Notes: generated by a model not told the origin, from the sequence alone. A stretch of DNA of 64,000 bases from Stenogyne calaminthoides (GCA_037126765.1 JBBCBC010000031.1:10177638-10241637), one strand, 5' to 3'; counted from the first letter of the stretch, positions 10,851-22,700 are shown. Numbers and translations: made by a program.

Positions 10851-11728
10851 TATTTATCTTTTTAATATCTGCTTGAATTTTTTATAGTCCAAGACCATTT
10901 TCTGGTGAATAATGTTTATATTTCTCTCTATCAACTCATGTGTTTATGAATCTTATGATTTTTGGGGAAAAATAATTCTTTTATCATGTAATTTTTTTTT
11001 TTAAATTTTGGTATTATTGATTTTTAAATTTTGATTTTCGTCCTTTAATTTTATAATTTATTTTTACGATCAAAGACCGATTAATTTGGGGGACCAATTG
11101 TCCATCAACGAGATCTCACTTGAAACCAACACAAAGTTCTGTATGAGATCACTTTTTTGATCTTAGTCCTGTTGACTTTTACATTTTGAATTTCGTCTCG
11201 TAATTTTAATTACCATTTTTTTTTATTTTTTATGACTCGATAGTTGACCGAAAGATCGACTGATGCAGGGACCAATTCCAAATCCACTAGCGTCCCCACT
11301 TGAAGACCAAACAAAATCCCATATGTGCTAATCCATTTCAGGAATTATTCGAACTTTAAGAATTTTGAATTTGAGACCTAAAGAAAAATAAATTCCTAAT
11401 TCCCAAACCTACACTGTCTCAGTAATTTTGCCAAGTAACATGATCACAATTTCAATTAGCCCACTAAAATTGTACCATAAATAGGATGAGAGAAATTGAA
11501 CGTTTTTATGTCTCTACTACTAATACACATCATTAATGTTTACGAATTTTTAAATTGGAATCAAACAAATGATAATTGATAAAATGCTTGAACAAACCAT
11601 GAAATGGCTTTTAAATCTCAATAGTTACATGCCATAGTTATCAAAATTTGTTTCTTGTTAATTTATTTGGCGAAAATCTGTTAATACACTGCTATAAGAC
11701 TATGAGTGTGTTTTGAAACACTTAAAAC
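10851..11728. other. Intergenic AT-rich sequence
   Basis: Contains diverged foldback-type sequence around 11030-11340 with repeated 'TTTTGATTTTCGTCCTTTAATTT'-like wording split across both strands. No gene seen. Confidence 0.35.
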
Positions 11729-12097
11729 CAGTGGCGGAGCTAGGAATTGCGTCGAGGGGGGCCCAATTTAAAATATACTATAATTAAATGCACTTTCAAA
11801 TATTTTATATATTTTTAAAAATTATTTGGACTAAATATATTTATATTAAATGAGTCAAATACATTTAATATGCATATTAAAATGTGAATTATACATATTT
11901 TTTTCTCTCTTTCACTCCCTCTTCCTCACCTGAAGAAAAATAAGAAAATTTAAATGGAAATAGAAGACACACTTTGAAATTAATCAAAACCTCAAACCTC
12001 AACATGTTAAAAATAAATAATTATAAATATATAAAAAAAATTAAGTGGGGCCAGGGGGCCCAGTGACCCCCTTGGCCCCAGTGTGCCTCCGCCCCTG
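11729..12097. mobile_element. hAT-type MITE with perfect 8-bp target duplication
   Basis: Terminal inverted repeats CAGTGGCGGAGCTAGG and (reverse complement of the right end) CAGGGGCGGAGGCAC bound a 369-bp AT-rich element. The flanks are identical 8-bp repeats CTTAAAAC at 11721-11728 and 12098-12105, the duplication length typical of hAT elements. It encodes nothing. It sits in the middle of a short palindromic sequence (GTGTGTTTTGAAACACTT / AAAACACACCC). Confidence 0.85.
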
Positions 12098-12133
12098 CTT
12101 AAAACACACCCTTACGTTTAGTGCACTTGTAAC

Positions 12134-12216
12134 ATGACTCAATTACCCCTATATATCTTTAGTCCCTCTAGAGGTATCCCTCTGCCCAAGATATATCTCG
12201 TCCCACAAATGCATAG
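12134..12216 (-). pseudogene. Lipoxygenase exon 7 relic, part 1
   Basis: About 83 bp closely match the intact lipoxygenase exon 7 around 19942-20018 in the same orientation. Shared blocks include TGACTCAATTACCCCT, GGTATCCCTCTGCCCAAG and TATATCTCGTCC. It corresponds to the conserved ...[13 protein letters not shown]... region. Small substitutions and indels break the frame. Confidence 0.8.
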
Positions 12217-12318
12217 TCGATTTTTCTATGAGGCCAATAAATCAACCGATTCAGGCCCTAAAATATATTAAAATTTTAAGAGCCCATTTTTATGATATCT
12301 ATATATATATATAGAGAG

Positions 12319-12817
12319 AGTAATGATATAGAACCAACTATCTGGTTTTTTATGGAACCAAATTAATGAGGTGTCATGCCAACTCATCATCCACATAATT
12401 AATTTTATTTAAATAAATTATAATTTTTTTTATAATTAATATACTATACCCTAAACCATGAACTATAAACCCTAAATCATGAACCATTTGGGTCGGGTGA
12501 ACCATGAACCACTCGGGCCGGGTAAAAAAAATTAGTTTTTTTTTATTTCACTTCAGTTTAGTTCAATTTTTATTTTTTTACTCGGCCCGAACCCAACCCC
12601 GGCCAGACCCGAACCCGGCCCGAGTGATTCATGGTTCACCCGACCCGAATGGTTCATGATTTATGGCTTATAGTTCATGGTTTAGGGTATAGTATATTAA
12701 TTATAAAACGTTTTATAATTTATTTAAATAAAATTAATTATGCGGATGATGAGTTGACATGACACTTCATTAATCTGGTTCCATAAAAAACCAGATAGTT
12801 GGTTCTATATCATTACT
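12319..12817. mobile_element. 499-bp foldback MITE with GC-rich centre
   Basis: The ends AGTAATGATATAGAACCAAC and GTTGGTTCTATATCATTACT are exact inverses, and the symmetry continues inward for over 200 bp on each side (GGTTTTTTATGGAACCA, AACTCATCATCCACATAATT, TTTATTTAAATAAATTATAA). The loop region is rich in GAACC / CGGGCCGGGT / CCCGAACCCGG words. It is flanked on both sides by TA repeats. No protein is encoded. A related single end lies at about 18926-19010. Confidence 0.85.
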
Positions 12818-13054
12818 ATATATATATATAATTATGTATAAGTAATTTTGATTATTAGTTAATTGAGTGTTCGAATTCTCTTAGTTACAAAATCTAATTA
12901 TTTTTTACCTTTATATTATTTAATCACATAATAAAAAAAAAAAATAGAATCACGTAATAGAATCAACCCCTAATTTAATATAAGAAACATTTTTTTCCTT
13001 TTTATTAATTATATAAAAATTTAAAAAGGCCTAACACCCGAAAAAATCCTAAAT

Positions 13055-13246
13055 GACATAACAAAATCAACATCTAATTTAAATAAAAAAAATGAAAAAG
13101 AGGCAAATAACCAAAGATTATCAGAAGATAACATCACAATAAGACAGAATGACATAACCAAATCAACATTTAATTTAAATAAAAAAAATGAAAAAGGGGC
13201 AAATAACCAAAGAATATTAGAAGATAACATCGCAATAAGACAAAGC
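13055..13246. repeat. 96-bp tandem duplication
   Basis: Two adjacent copies (starting at 13055 and 13151) share GACATAAC(A/C)AAATCAACAT, the A7 tract, GGCAAATAACCAAAGA and GAAGATAACATC. The minus-strand frame of 101 residues over it (13021-13326) is an artefact of the duplication. Confidence 0.85.
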
Positions 13247-13573
13247 AAACAACAAGAGGAAGGGGTGAAAAAAATTAGGAGAAAGGCCGAAAGAAGAAAA
13301 GATGTGAAAAAACATTGTGAGAGCAACTCCCAATGTTGAGGAACTTGATTAATATTTTTGCCGCAAAAACTATTAGATGAGTTATATAAATATAATCATT
13401 TGAGACATAATTGTCGTATCATTTTAAGGGTGGTAAAATATTTTGTGAATTTACATTATTAATATTAGAAAATTTGTTTTATGGAGCATTATTTTTGAGT
13501 TTGTAAAAAATGTACGGAGAGAGGGCCCACTTTGAAATTCGATCAAGCACCAATAATCTTAGGACCGGTCCTG

Positions 13574-13618
13574 GACGAATGCCTTGCCAAAATCTCGATC
13601 AGGGCAATGCCGAGCAGT
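13574..13618 (-). pseudogene. Lipoxygenase exon 7 relic, part 2
   Basis: This 45-bp block (GACGAATGCC, CAGGGCAATGCCGAGCAGT) matches the intact exon 7 at about 20008-20054, directly adjoining in that gene the part found at 12134-12216. In translation it reads [15 protein letters not shown]. Order and orientation agree with part 1, so the two pieces look like one relic split by about 1.36 kb that includes the foldback MITE 12319-12817. Confidence 0.75.
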
Positions 13619-13619
13619 A

Positions 13620-13858
13620 AATTTTGTTCACATTTTGTGCATGATCCTTACGTGCACATTTCGTACAAGTTTCGTGCATGCACATTTCATGCACGGTTTT
13701 CACGTGTACAGTTCGTGTTCATATTAATAAATTAGTACCATATATATTATACCTAAGAAGTACAAGATAAAATATATTAAGTAGTAAGATTTAAATTATT
13801 TTAATAAAAATTTACTTTTGTTAATAAAATTTAAAATTAATGAACTTATGTTCAATTA

Positions 13859-13906
<48 letters not shown>

Positions 13907-13975
13907 TAAAGTAGACCCCAAAAATTAAGGATCTGATGCGGTCATCCACCCCCTACCTATATAATTGAGGGGGAG
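13620..13975 (+). repeat. Dispersed repeat, copy 1
   Basis: Shares with 16245-16565 the ordered blocks TTTCGTACAAGTTTCGTGC, TGCACATTTCATG, TATTAATAAATTAGTA, TTAAGTAGTAAGATT, AATTAATGA-CTTA and AAAGTAGACCCC(C)AAAA. It contains a (TA)n microsatellite at about 13864-13903. The two copies are in direct orientation on either side of the dead sugar transporter. Confidence 0.75.
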
Positions 13976-14739
13976 GGAGTACTATCTCCATTCTATTTTA
14001 AATTATTAATTGCCTAATAAAATTGTTTTATTGCCCAATTATTAATTTGGTATTGAAAATAGAAATACGTGTATTTTTATATTTCAATTGATATTTTTAT
14101 ATTTAGTTTTTAGATTTCATATATAGTTAACTAAGACATTTTTTTTTCACTTTTATGGAAATAATCGGGCAAGTCACTGCTTTAGCATTATATAAAATAT
14201 ATTCCCTCCACACCATTAAAGTCGAAAATAGACTTGGGTCTTTACACTAATTAAGAAGACATACACATTAAATATTTTTTAATTGTAATTTTCTTTTACA
14301 TCATTTCTATTTTATCCTTTTAAAAGATTTTAAAAATTAAATATTTATACAATGTTTGTTAAAAGTTATGATTATTTTAGTCAATTGAAAAATAATTAAT
14401 AACTATAACACAAAAATAAATTTATAAATTGGAACACATGAAAAATAAAAGAAGTTTATAGTTCTATCAACTCAAAGACGGGAGAATTTTCAAAGAAGGT
14501 AGTAATAAATAAAATTACAAAATAATTAATAATAAAATCTCCAACAAATTAAACTTTAACTATAGCAAATATTTGTAATCAACCAAAAATTCTCAATTTC
14601 CAATCAAACTTTGTTGTTGCCGATATTAAGCATCATTTCAACTGATCCAGGATAATCCACATCACTCCATAATCTTTGTTGTTTTCATTAATCATTAATT
14701 TAAGATAATTCACATCACCCATAAACTTTATTGTTGCCA
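13976..14739. other. Intergenic AT-rich sequence
   Basis: No coding region or recognisable element was seen. Very high A+T with scattered homopolymers. Degenerate repeats of CAACTGATCCAG/GATAATCCACATCAC occur at about 14640-14780, just past the 3' end of the transporter pseudogene. Confidence 0.4.
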
Positions 14740-16145
14740 CTAAATATTCATTTCAACCGATCCAGCTGGATAATTCACATCACCCATATACTTAGACCAG
14801 TACCAATACTTCTTCCACACCACCACCATTTCCTCAATGGGTTTCGTTTTCGGCAAGAAAAAGTAAATAAAAATAATACTCACAAACAGAAAAAAGGTAA
14901 AGAACAAGAACAACCCGTAATTCAAATGGCAGAGCAACGCCAACGCTTGTGCCACATCGAAGGTGGCCACCATATTCACCGCAACATTCAAACTCAGCGC
15001 AGCTGATCGAATCTCAATTGGGAAAATCTCACTCGGAACCAGCCACCCTAGAGGGGCCCACTACCACGAAAACGCCACTACATATACACATATAAGCGCT
15101 ACAACAATCACCGCATACCAATGTGACAAATCTGATGCACTTCCCTTCACTCCAAATTTTAATTCAATGCATATCGCAATCAACATCTAAAAAATAAAAA
15201 TCAAACATATATAAGTTGACGAAACAATGTACATTGAATAAAATCACATTTCTAATTTTTCGCGTACCTGACTGATGAACATTTGTATTCTACCTTGAAT
15301 GAAAAGAAACCTTTTTCCCTATTTATCAACGTCGTAAATGGAAACATCGGTTCCTACAAAATTAACAATACCGATAACAACAGCCGTCATCAACGAGGCC
15401 AAGCCACCAAACCCAATAGTTTTCAACAAGACAGGCGCATAAAAAGTATAAAATTGATGCCAGTAACCTGTTGGAAGAAAGGAAGAGCGATGGCCATAGT
15501 GAGATGAGGCATGTACTTCTTTTGTAGAAGGTTCCTCCAAGGGTTTTCAATTTTATTTGAAGTCTCACTAGCTGCGACCAAGTCATGGAACTCTTCTTCA
15601 ATCTCATAGGATTGGTGTCTAATTTAGGTTGAGACCTATTGCAATTTTTCTTGTATTGTAAGGGTTGGAGTATCTCTTGTACTCTACTTTTAATAATACA
15701 ATCTCTTTTCCGATTAAAAAAAAACGTTAGACACACCGCAGAGTCTCTTAAGTTTGGACAGGGCTTCCTCCCGTTTGCCACGCTCGATCATGGAATTGGG
15801 CATGTTGGGTAGTACCAACGACCCCGAGTGCGATGATGAGTCCCCGGACCACAGCTCCACCCATGCTCAACCTCCATCCCATCCCGCCTTTAAGTTTGTC
15901 GAATCCATAGTTTAGCAAATTGACAACTAAGATGCCCATGGTTACAGATAGTTAAAATCCAGTGTTGAGTGAGACTCTGTATCTATAAGGAGCCATCTCC
16001 GAAAGGTAAAGCGGCATGAACTACATAAAACGACAAATTGAAATTGGAATTAGTTTTATTCATAATAATGTTAATAAATTACAATGTATACACATACCTG
16101 ATTGGCGAAGCCCCAAGAGAAGGCGGCCGACAATCAACATCAGAA
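14740..16145 (-). pseudogene. Hexose/H+ symporter (STP family, MFS) pseudogene
   Basis: Reading down the minus strand: MLIVGRLLLG (about 16145) with a small deletion and frameshift before [27 protein letters not shown] and [23 protein letters not shown]; then an interruption by a LINE tail (15608-15726); [22 protein letters not shown] and [38 protein letters not shown]; and the C-terminal IYFFLPKT, IEEMVVVWK, WYWSKYM. These are diagnostic of plant STP monosaccharide/H+ symporters of the plasma membrane. In-frame stops lie at 15954-15952 (where family members have Gln) and at 15063-15061 (in the FSW-W-PLGWLVPS motif). The N-terminal exons are absent. Remaining exon borders still show splice sites (for example GTACGCG near 15267), so it is an old genomic duplicate, not a retrocopy. 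Dead beyond doubt. Confidence 0.9.
15608..15726 (+). mobile_element. Short LINE-type 3' tail inserted in the transporter pseudogene
   Basis: About 120 bp ending TACAATCTCTTTTCCGATT followed by nine A residues interrupts the transporter coding sequence between CGVSN and the EEEFHDL block. The wording (TTGTATTGTAAGGGTTGGAG, TTAATAATACAATCTC, then poly-A) resembles plant L1-type LINE 3' ends. No target duplication was identified with confidence. Confidence 0.55.
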
Positions 16146-16244
16146 ATTATTTGTGTACTTTTTGTTGATGTAGTTTTTCTTTTACTATTAAATTTGCCTA
16201 TGCCACTCTTCTTGCTTCTATTTTATGCCACTTTGAAACACTCC

Positions 16245-16565
16245 AACTTTCGTACAAATTTCGTACATGCACATTTCATGTACGATTTTCAAGTGCATAT
16301 TTTGTGTTTATATTAATAAATTAGTAACTATATATATTGTACATTAGAAATAGAAGATAAAAAATATTAAGCAGTAAGATTAAATTTTTTTAATTTTTTA
16401 ATATTTTTTTTAAAAAAAAATTAAAATTAATGAGCTTATTTTCAATCATTATATTTAATATTTATATATATATACACACACAAATATACAAGTTAAAGTA
16501 GACCCCCAAAATTTAAGGGCTTGGAGCGGTCGCCTTTCTTGCTCCACCTCAGGGGCACCCCTGGT
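16245..16565 (+). repeat. Dispersed repeat, copy 2
   Basis: Direct-orientation partner of 13620-13975. It ends TTAAGGGCTTGGAGCGGTCG and a GC-rich edge CCTCAGGGGCACCCCTGG, the sort of edge seen at hAT-like non-autonomous elements. Not coding. Confidence 0.7.
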
Positions 16566-16624
16566 AATAAAGGTGGGTAATGCTATAATGAGAAGTAATG
16601 AGGAGTCATTCTCATAATGAGTGG

Positions 16625-18410
16625 GTCTCATGTAGATTCACCGTGAACCCTTGGTGCATTTTGTTAGAATTTAGAGGCACGTAAACAAGTAATACATGCG
16701 CAGCGGAAATAAACAGTTCACCAACAACGAACACGTAATTGCATAATTGAATATGTATAAACATAAAGAGAAACCTTATAGTAAACCATACGCACATTTC
16801 TCTACTATGGTATCCACGTAATCACCGTTCACGGATTTGCACAGATTTGCCAGCGTTGAATCTGAGACGGAATTTGCTAGGAAAATTCATATTCTAGATT
16901 TTATGAAGAAAATATGGATCCTTGCATTATGAATTCCCAAGAGCTCATATATATAGGGAGACCCAACTTAAATTTTAAGCTAACCTGATTAAGAAATAAA
17001 ATTCCTAATCTTATAAAATAAATCTCTCATATTTATTTTCCAAATATAAATTCTCTACGGATTTAATTCCCATGTATATCAAATCTCTACGGATTTGATT
17101 CCATATATATTAAATCATATAATAATATTACATATATTATTATTGGGAAACCTATTTAATTAAATATTAATAATAATTAATTTTAAATTAATCTATTATT
17201 AATTAATTCTCCATAAATTAAATATTAAATCCAATTTAACATTTAATCAACCAACTATAATCCGTAAAAGGGAACTATTTGTTGTGTGACCCATATGCCC
17301 TCATATATCGAGTGATTAGTCAAACTAGCGGTCTTAATTGAACCCTAGACAATAAACCAGACATTCTCAATATATGAGGTACGTTGCGAGAAACGTGCAA
17401 CTACATGTAACTGAAACATAGGCTATTACGATTTCCTCCTTTCATCCGCGAATACTCGATTAAGTCTTGAACATGATGAAGTGTCTATTCAGATAACTTA
17501 ATCATATTATCTCTAATCACTAATTGATCATGTATGTCACACTTAGCCACAAAGTCTAAGTTGACGTGCATCGGCCGATGACTTTGATCCAATTATGATG
17601 AGAAGATGAGTATTCTCTCTAAATTCATATTGAGGTATGAATCTTATTCTTGGCTCAACTACCACGCACATGCACTTCGTGATGAACTCAATCCAAGCCA
17701 TATCTACCCATGGAAGGGTGCAAGCGTCGGTCATGGTCAAAGCTCATCACTCCACACATGTCGTGCGTATTGACCTCAAGTCAAAGGAGTATCGCATCGC
17801 TCCCACTAACCGAGACACCCTTAAACACGTATTATAGAATTACATCAAACGATTTTTCGGATGGGTATACCAATACCCTCTAAGGTATCATGAGATACCT
17901 AGTATCTAGTAGTAAGTGGGATTTTGCTACACTCTCTTAGAGTATGATGCAGATCGCACACCAATCTAAAATGCATCATCAATATCTCATTCTTGATGAT
18001 CCTTGATCGGGGCTATTTGAGAATCATGAATAAGTCATCTGAGTTCTCACAATCTCAATGACAACAATGACTCATGGGAACACTTGCATGAATAAATGCA
18101 AACAATGAAACATAATATTCAAATAAGTGTACTGCCATACATTAATATTAAATGAACTATAATATTAAATCAAACTGAATATCATCGAGTAGTATGTCTT
18201 TACAATAGATTGTCTATAGGACACTAACACTAACACATTTTAAAACTGTGCAATTTGTTATACTTAAAAGTGCAACTTATTTACGCTGAATCATGCAACT
18301 GTTTTTTCATATTAATAGTTGCACAATTCAGTATAAACAAGTTGCACTTTTTAGTATAATAAACTGCACTGTTTTAAAAAAGCACTATGAGTGTACGATG
18401 CACACTAATA
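16625..18410. mobile_element. Foldback MITE of the GTGCA family (copy A), split by a solo LTR
   Basis: The left remnant (16625-16661: GTGAACCCTTGGTGCATTT) and the right part (18236-18410) together form a hairpin element: AAAACTGTGCAATTTGTTAT ... CAACTTATTTACGCTGAATC pairs with GATTCAGTATAAACAAGTTG-type sequence and ATAAACTGCACTGTTTTAAA on the other arm. The solo LTR 16662-18235 was inserted in it. Related copies lie at 35153-35330, 59788-59990 and 60684-60832, and probably at 59165-59290 and 62048-62225. Confidence 0.7.
16662..18235 (-). mobile_element. Solo LTR (1,574 bp), copia-like
   Basis: It begins TGTTAG and ends CTAACA on both strands. On the minus strand it reads TGTTAGTGTTAGTGTCC ... 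TTTACGTGCCTCTAAATTCT-AACA. Perfect 5-bp target duplication CATTT at 16657-16661 and 18236-18240. No internal retrotransposon sequence remains, so it most likely arose by recombination between two LTRs. Coding frames inside it are incidental. Confidence 0.85.
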
Positions 18411-18562
18411 CTGTCTGATAATTTTTTTCAAATTAAATAATAATAATGAGATCACCAACCCCATATATATGAAGTATAATATAATGGGATGAGTTTATAA
18501 ATAGTCTAACATTAAAATAAAAGTTCTTTTGTATCATAAAATTTATAATTATTCATTTTTAG

Positions 18563-18598
<36 letters not shown>

Positions 18599-18871
18599 TG
18601 CGCTAAAAAAAAGAGAATATTTTCTTGGAATGAGTTAGGTCTACTGTACAAATTTGTATAAATACAAATCAATCAATTTAGGAAATTAATTAATTCGCGG
18701 GTCTAAGATGACCCGATCAAGCGGGTCAAGGATGGGTTGGGTAAAGTGAAATTGAGTTTTAATTGGGATTTGTATGTATACGAATTTGTATCCTAGACTT
18801 TGTCTATATGAATAACCTAACATTAAAGTAAAAGTTCTGTTGTATCATAAAATTTGTAATCATTTTTTTAG

Positions 18872-18925
<54 letters not shown>

Positions 18926-19768
18926 ATATGAATGGGCTCATTATGGAGCCAAATTAGTGAGGTGACATAAACACATCATCAAATTTACATATTTATTATT
19001 TTTAATCTAAAAGTCAATTTTTTTAAATCATTTAACACTAACATCCCAAAAAAATACGGAACAAATCTCCATTTTCTTTTAAACCCTCAGGACACTTCCC
19101 TTGTATCTCTATTTCCTTCTTTAACCCATTTTCTCTTTAACTCCCATGTACTGCCGTCTCCCATGGTGTCAGACATCTCATATATTATTCCTTCTCTTTT
19201 CCCATTGACATATGCTACATTAATTGGTACAATTTAATTATATTATTTTACTTCATTAATTAAACAAGTATTCCAGACTTTGAAAAATACGTCGATTTCA
19301 GTTGTAATAGACTTGAGTTTTTATATAAGAACATATTAATGTTTTTTTGTTGTTGTTGTGTCACCACAATAAAATATTTATGGATCCGTCCTTGAAGACT
19401 GAAGAGGGTAACTTCAATTTAAATGGCATTGGTTACCCACTGGAGAGTGTGTAACTTCAATTTAGATGGCATAGGACGGATATATGTTTGATGAATTGAA
19501 ATTTTCATAACTTTCAATTTTATTTTTCAATCTATATGGGGTTTGCTTGATTTCTTCTTCCCAATATGGGATGATGGTATATACATAATACAATTATATA
19601 AACATGAACACATAATACAACAATTCGAGCATCAAACGTAAAACAAAGACGATTCTTATATCAATTAAGTTACAACAACAAAGTTAAAATAATTCTCACA
19701 TAAATTAAACACACACCAATTAAAACAATTTTGGCAGAATCAAACAATGAACAATCATGATGAAAGCT
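18411..19768. other. Intergenic; TA microsatellites and a MITE end
   Basis: (TA)n tracts at about 18568-18595 and 18876-18921. A single diverged end of the 12319-12817 foldback family is at about 18926-19010 (GGAGCCAAATTAGTGAGGTG). A direct repeat around 18505-18560 and 18810-18870 shares CTAACATTAAA-TAAAAGTTC and TTGTATCATAAAATTT. The last few hundred bases are the 3' flank of the lipoxygenase gene. No other gene seen. Confidence 0.55.
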
Positions 19769-22700
19769 TCAAATAGAGACACTATTGGGAATCCCGTTGC
19801 CTGTCAACCCTTCTTCACTTGTAGGATAAAGCAACATGTACGGAACCTTAGCCGGCCCCACCCGATTTTTCCATTTCTCATCATTATTCATTTCCACTAT
19901 TTTCTTCTCAATTTCTCTCAACTTCTTACCAAACTTCTCAAATGACTCAATTACCCCTGCATCCTTAGTCCATCCAGGGGTATCCCTCTGCCCAAGGTAT
20001 ATCTCGTCCGACGAATGCCTCGATAGAATCTCTATCAGGGCAATGCCAAGCAGTGTCTGAAGCCTCGCCGTGATGGTTCTCAAGAAAACCTTATCCGGGT
20101 TGACTTTCAACTCCTCGTACTCTTGACTGCCCGGTTTGGGCATGAACTGTCGACTAACTGTGGGCCGGTTGGGCATGTAGCCCGCGTAAGGGTACTGCCC
20201 GAAATTCACGGCCGCATGCAGGGCAGATGCGATCCATATGATGATGGTGCATGAGTTTATGAGCTCTTTTCGGGTTTGCATTTTGGGCCACCAGGGCTCG
20301 TTTTTCTTGTCCCCATGGCCCTCCTCACGGAGCTCCGTCCACCAGGACTGGAGCTCCTTGTCGTTTGTAACCGAGTCGTCTGAGGGGTAGTAGAAGTTGC
20401 AATAGTCCTCTACCCATGTTTGGATAGCGGACCAGATTTCTAGACCGTCGACTGCGTATGGATAGTCCGGGATTACTAATCGGACCCCATGTGGAGCGTT
20501 TGAGTCCTCCTCTGCCATTCCCCTGCATAGTTATATAGAGAAAGTGGTCAGATTGTTGCGTTTATTGTTGGGCTAATATCATTTTTGGTTCCTAAAGTTT
20601 AATTTTTTTTCTCTCCAATTTTGGTCATCTTCTTTCAGATCACTGTCAAGTTTAATCATGAAAGCACACTTTTATTTTTACATTTGGTTTCACCTTTAAT
20701 TGACAATTTGTTGGTGGACAGATCAACTATTTGAGAATGCTATATATAATTATTTATAAGTTTTTTTTTACTTAAATGTGATTATAAAAAAAATAAAAAA
20801 TTACATTTAGTACTCCAGTTAGTTGATTATGTCGAGCAATGGACGATCAACTAACAGTAAGATCAAAAGTGAAAATAAAAGCATACTTTTATGACCAAAC
20901 TTGATAGTGAGGGAAAGAGGGGGAAAAAAATTGAAAAAAATATAAATTTTATGTAAATCAATTTAACCGAGCAATGGGTTTTCATTTTTTGTGTTTTTTT
21001 AAACAATACTAATTATATCATTAAAAGATATTAGTTTGATAGTAGTAGTTATTTCATTAAAAAATATTAGCTGCTTTACTATAAATTGTTAGTTGAAAAC
21101 CAGTTATGTGGCAAAGTAAAACTATTGTACATATAACTCTTCTGTGTGGGGTGGGGTACCTTTTCATGGGACTAAAATATTAGTTCCTAAAACCAGTTAT
21201 CTCATTGTACTAAAAGTTTCCATTTTTGGATGTATGGTGATTTACCTTTTCACTAGATCAGCCGGAAGTGCCTGATCAACAAAATTCCAGTTCTTGTAAA
21301 TAACAGAAGACATCTCCATGGAGTACTTAGCCGGAAACACCGTAGCCTCGAGAATCCCCCCTGCATTGATCAATATTTGCCGCGCGAAAGCATTGATATT
21401 CATCGTGTCACGAAAGTGAGGATGAAGAAGCTTATGAATGGGGTGCAACACACTCAGTTGCCTGTTTGTTGCAATCACAAACGGCTCAATCACTGCATGG
21501 GTGTTCAAGAAATGGCTGATGAGCTGATGGACTCCGGTGTCATTCACCGCGGCGTAGGCCTTCGCCAGCTGCCAGACGGAGCCTTCAACACCGTCTGCAG
21601 CTGGAGTGTACACGTTGCTGACGGAGCCCAAATGGTCCCCGTCAGGGTGTGGCAGGCTGAGCTCTATTGCTAACGTCTTCAAACGCCCGTCGTTTTGTAA
21701 GAAAAGGAGAGTCCTTGAAGCGTAGGTTTTCGTCGTGGTGGTGTTGATTCTACGGAGATATGGCATTAGCGAGTCGTGGTGGTTTAGGATGAACAATTTG
21801 TTCGCCTGTATTGCCTGCAGATGAAAAAAATATGGTCTATAACTTGTCTACTGTTCAATTTCAGTCTGCTTAGTTCTAATATTCAGAAGTTTGTCCAATT
21901 TTGACCCCATAATTCCCTTAAAATTGAAAACGGTGATGTTTTCACGGAATGTCGCTTGAAGATTTAATTTGGGGCCAAAATAGGACAATGGACAAGATAC
22001 GCTGTGATATAAAACGCACCATTTCAATTTTCCAGAAAAATTGGGTAGAAATTGGACAAATTTTTTAATACTTGACCAAATCAAAATGGTTAAAAAAATT
22101 TGGATCAAAATTGAATAGTAGACAAACTATGAGAGATAATTGATGCTAATAATTACCTCATCGATCGTAAGCCCATCTAGCTGATCCTTCACATGATGCA
22201 ATGCCATCGTGCTAGTTTGGTTTCCGTATAATTCCGGGTCAAGATTACTCGTCGGAGGAAACTCATGCAGACGGGTAATGGAGACGGGGTTCATCCCCGC
22301 TAGCATCTCCTGTGCAAATTCCTCATCGGTCCTCCATGCCGATTTATCCTCTGTTACGACATGTTCACACATTAATAGTTAGTGGACGAATCTAGAATTT
22401 TACTTCAAGAGGAGGCGAGATTATATTATAATTATCTTATATATTTTCAATCCAGGGGGACGAACTCATATAAAATGAAAGTGCAAATAATTTTTTTTTC
22501 ACATGTATGACGAGGAAAAAAAACTAAATGCAAAGGGGGCAATTAGCCCGCGCCCCCCTAAATCCATTCCTTTTTTATTTTAAAAGAAAAGAAAAATATT
22601 ATTGCAGGAGCACTAGGGGTAATCAAAACTCGAAAAAACTACATACCTTGAATCACTTTGGGTGTAGGGAACTTAAAGAGTCCCTCACCATCAGAAGGAA

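Noticed and set aside
12430..12480. Telomere-like CCCTAAA words
   Set aside because: Only scattered, imperfect instances inside a foldback MITE; not an interstitial telomere.
14963..15190. Plus-strand frames across the sugar-transporter pseudogene
   Set aside because: They oppose the strand with clear STP motifs.
21377..21673. 98-residue plus-strand frame
   Set aside because: Antisense of lipoxygenase exon 6.
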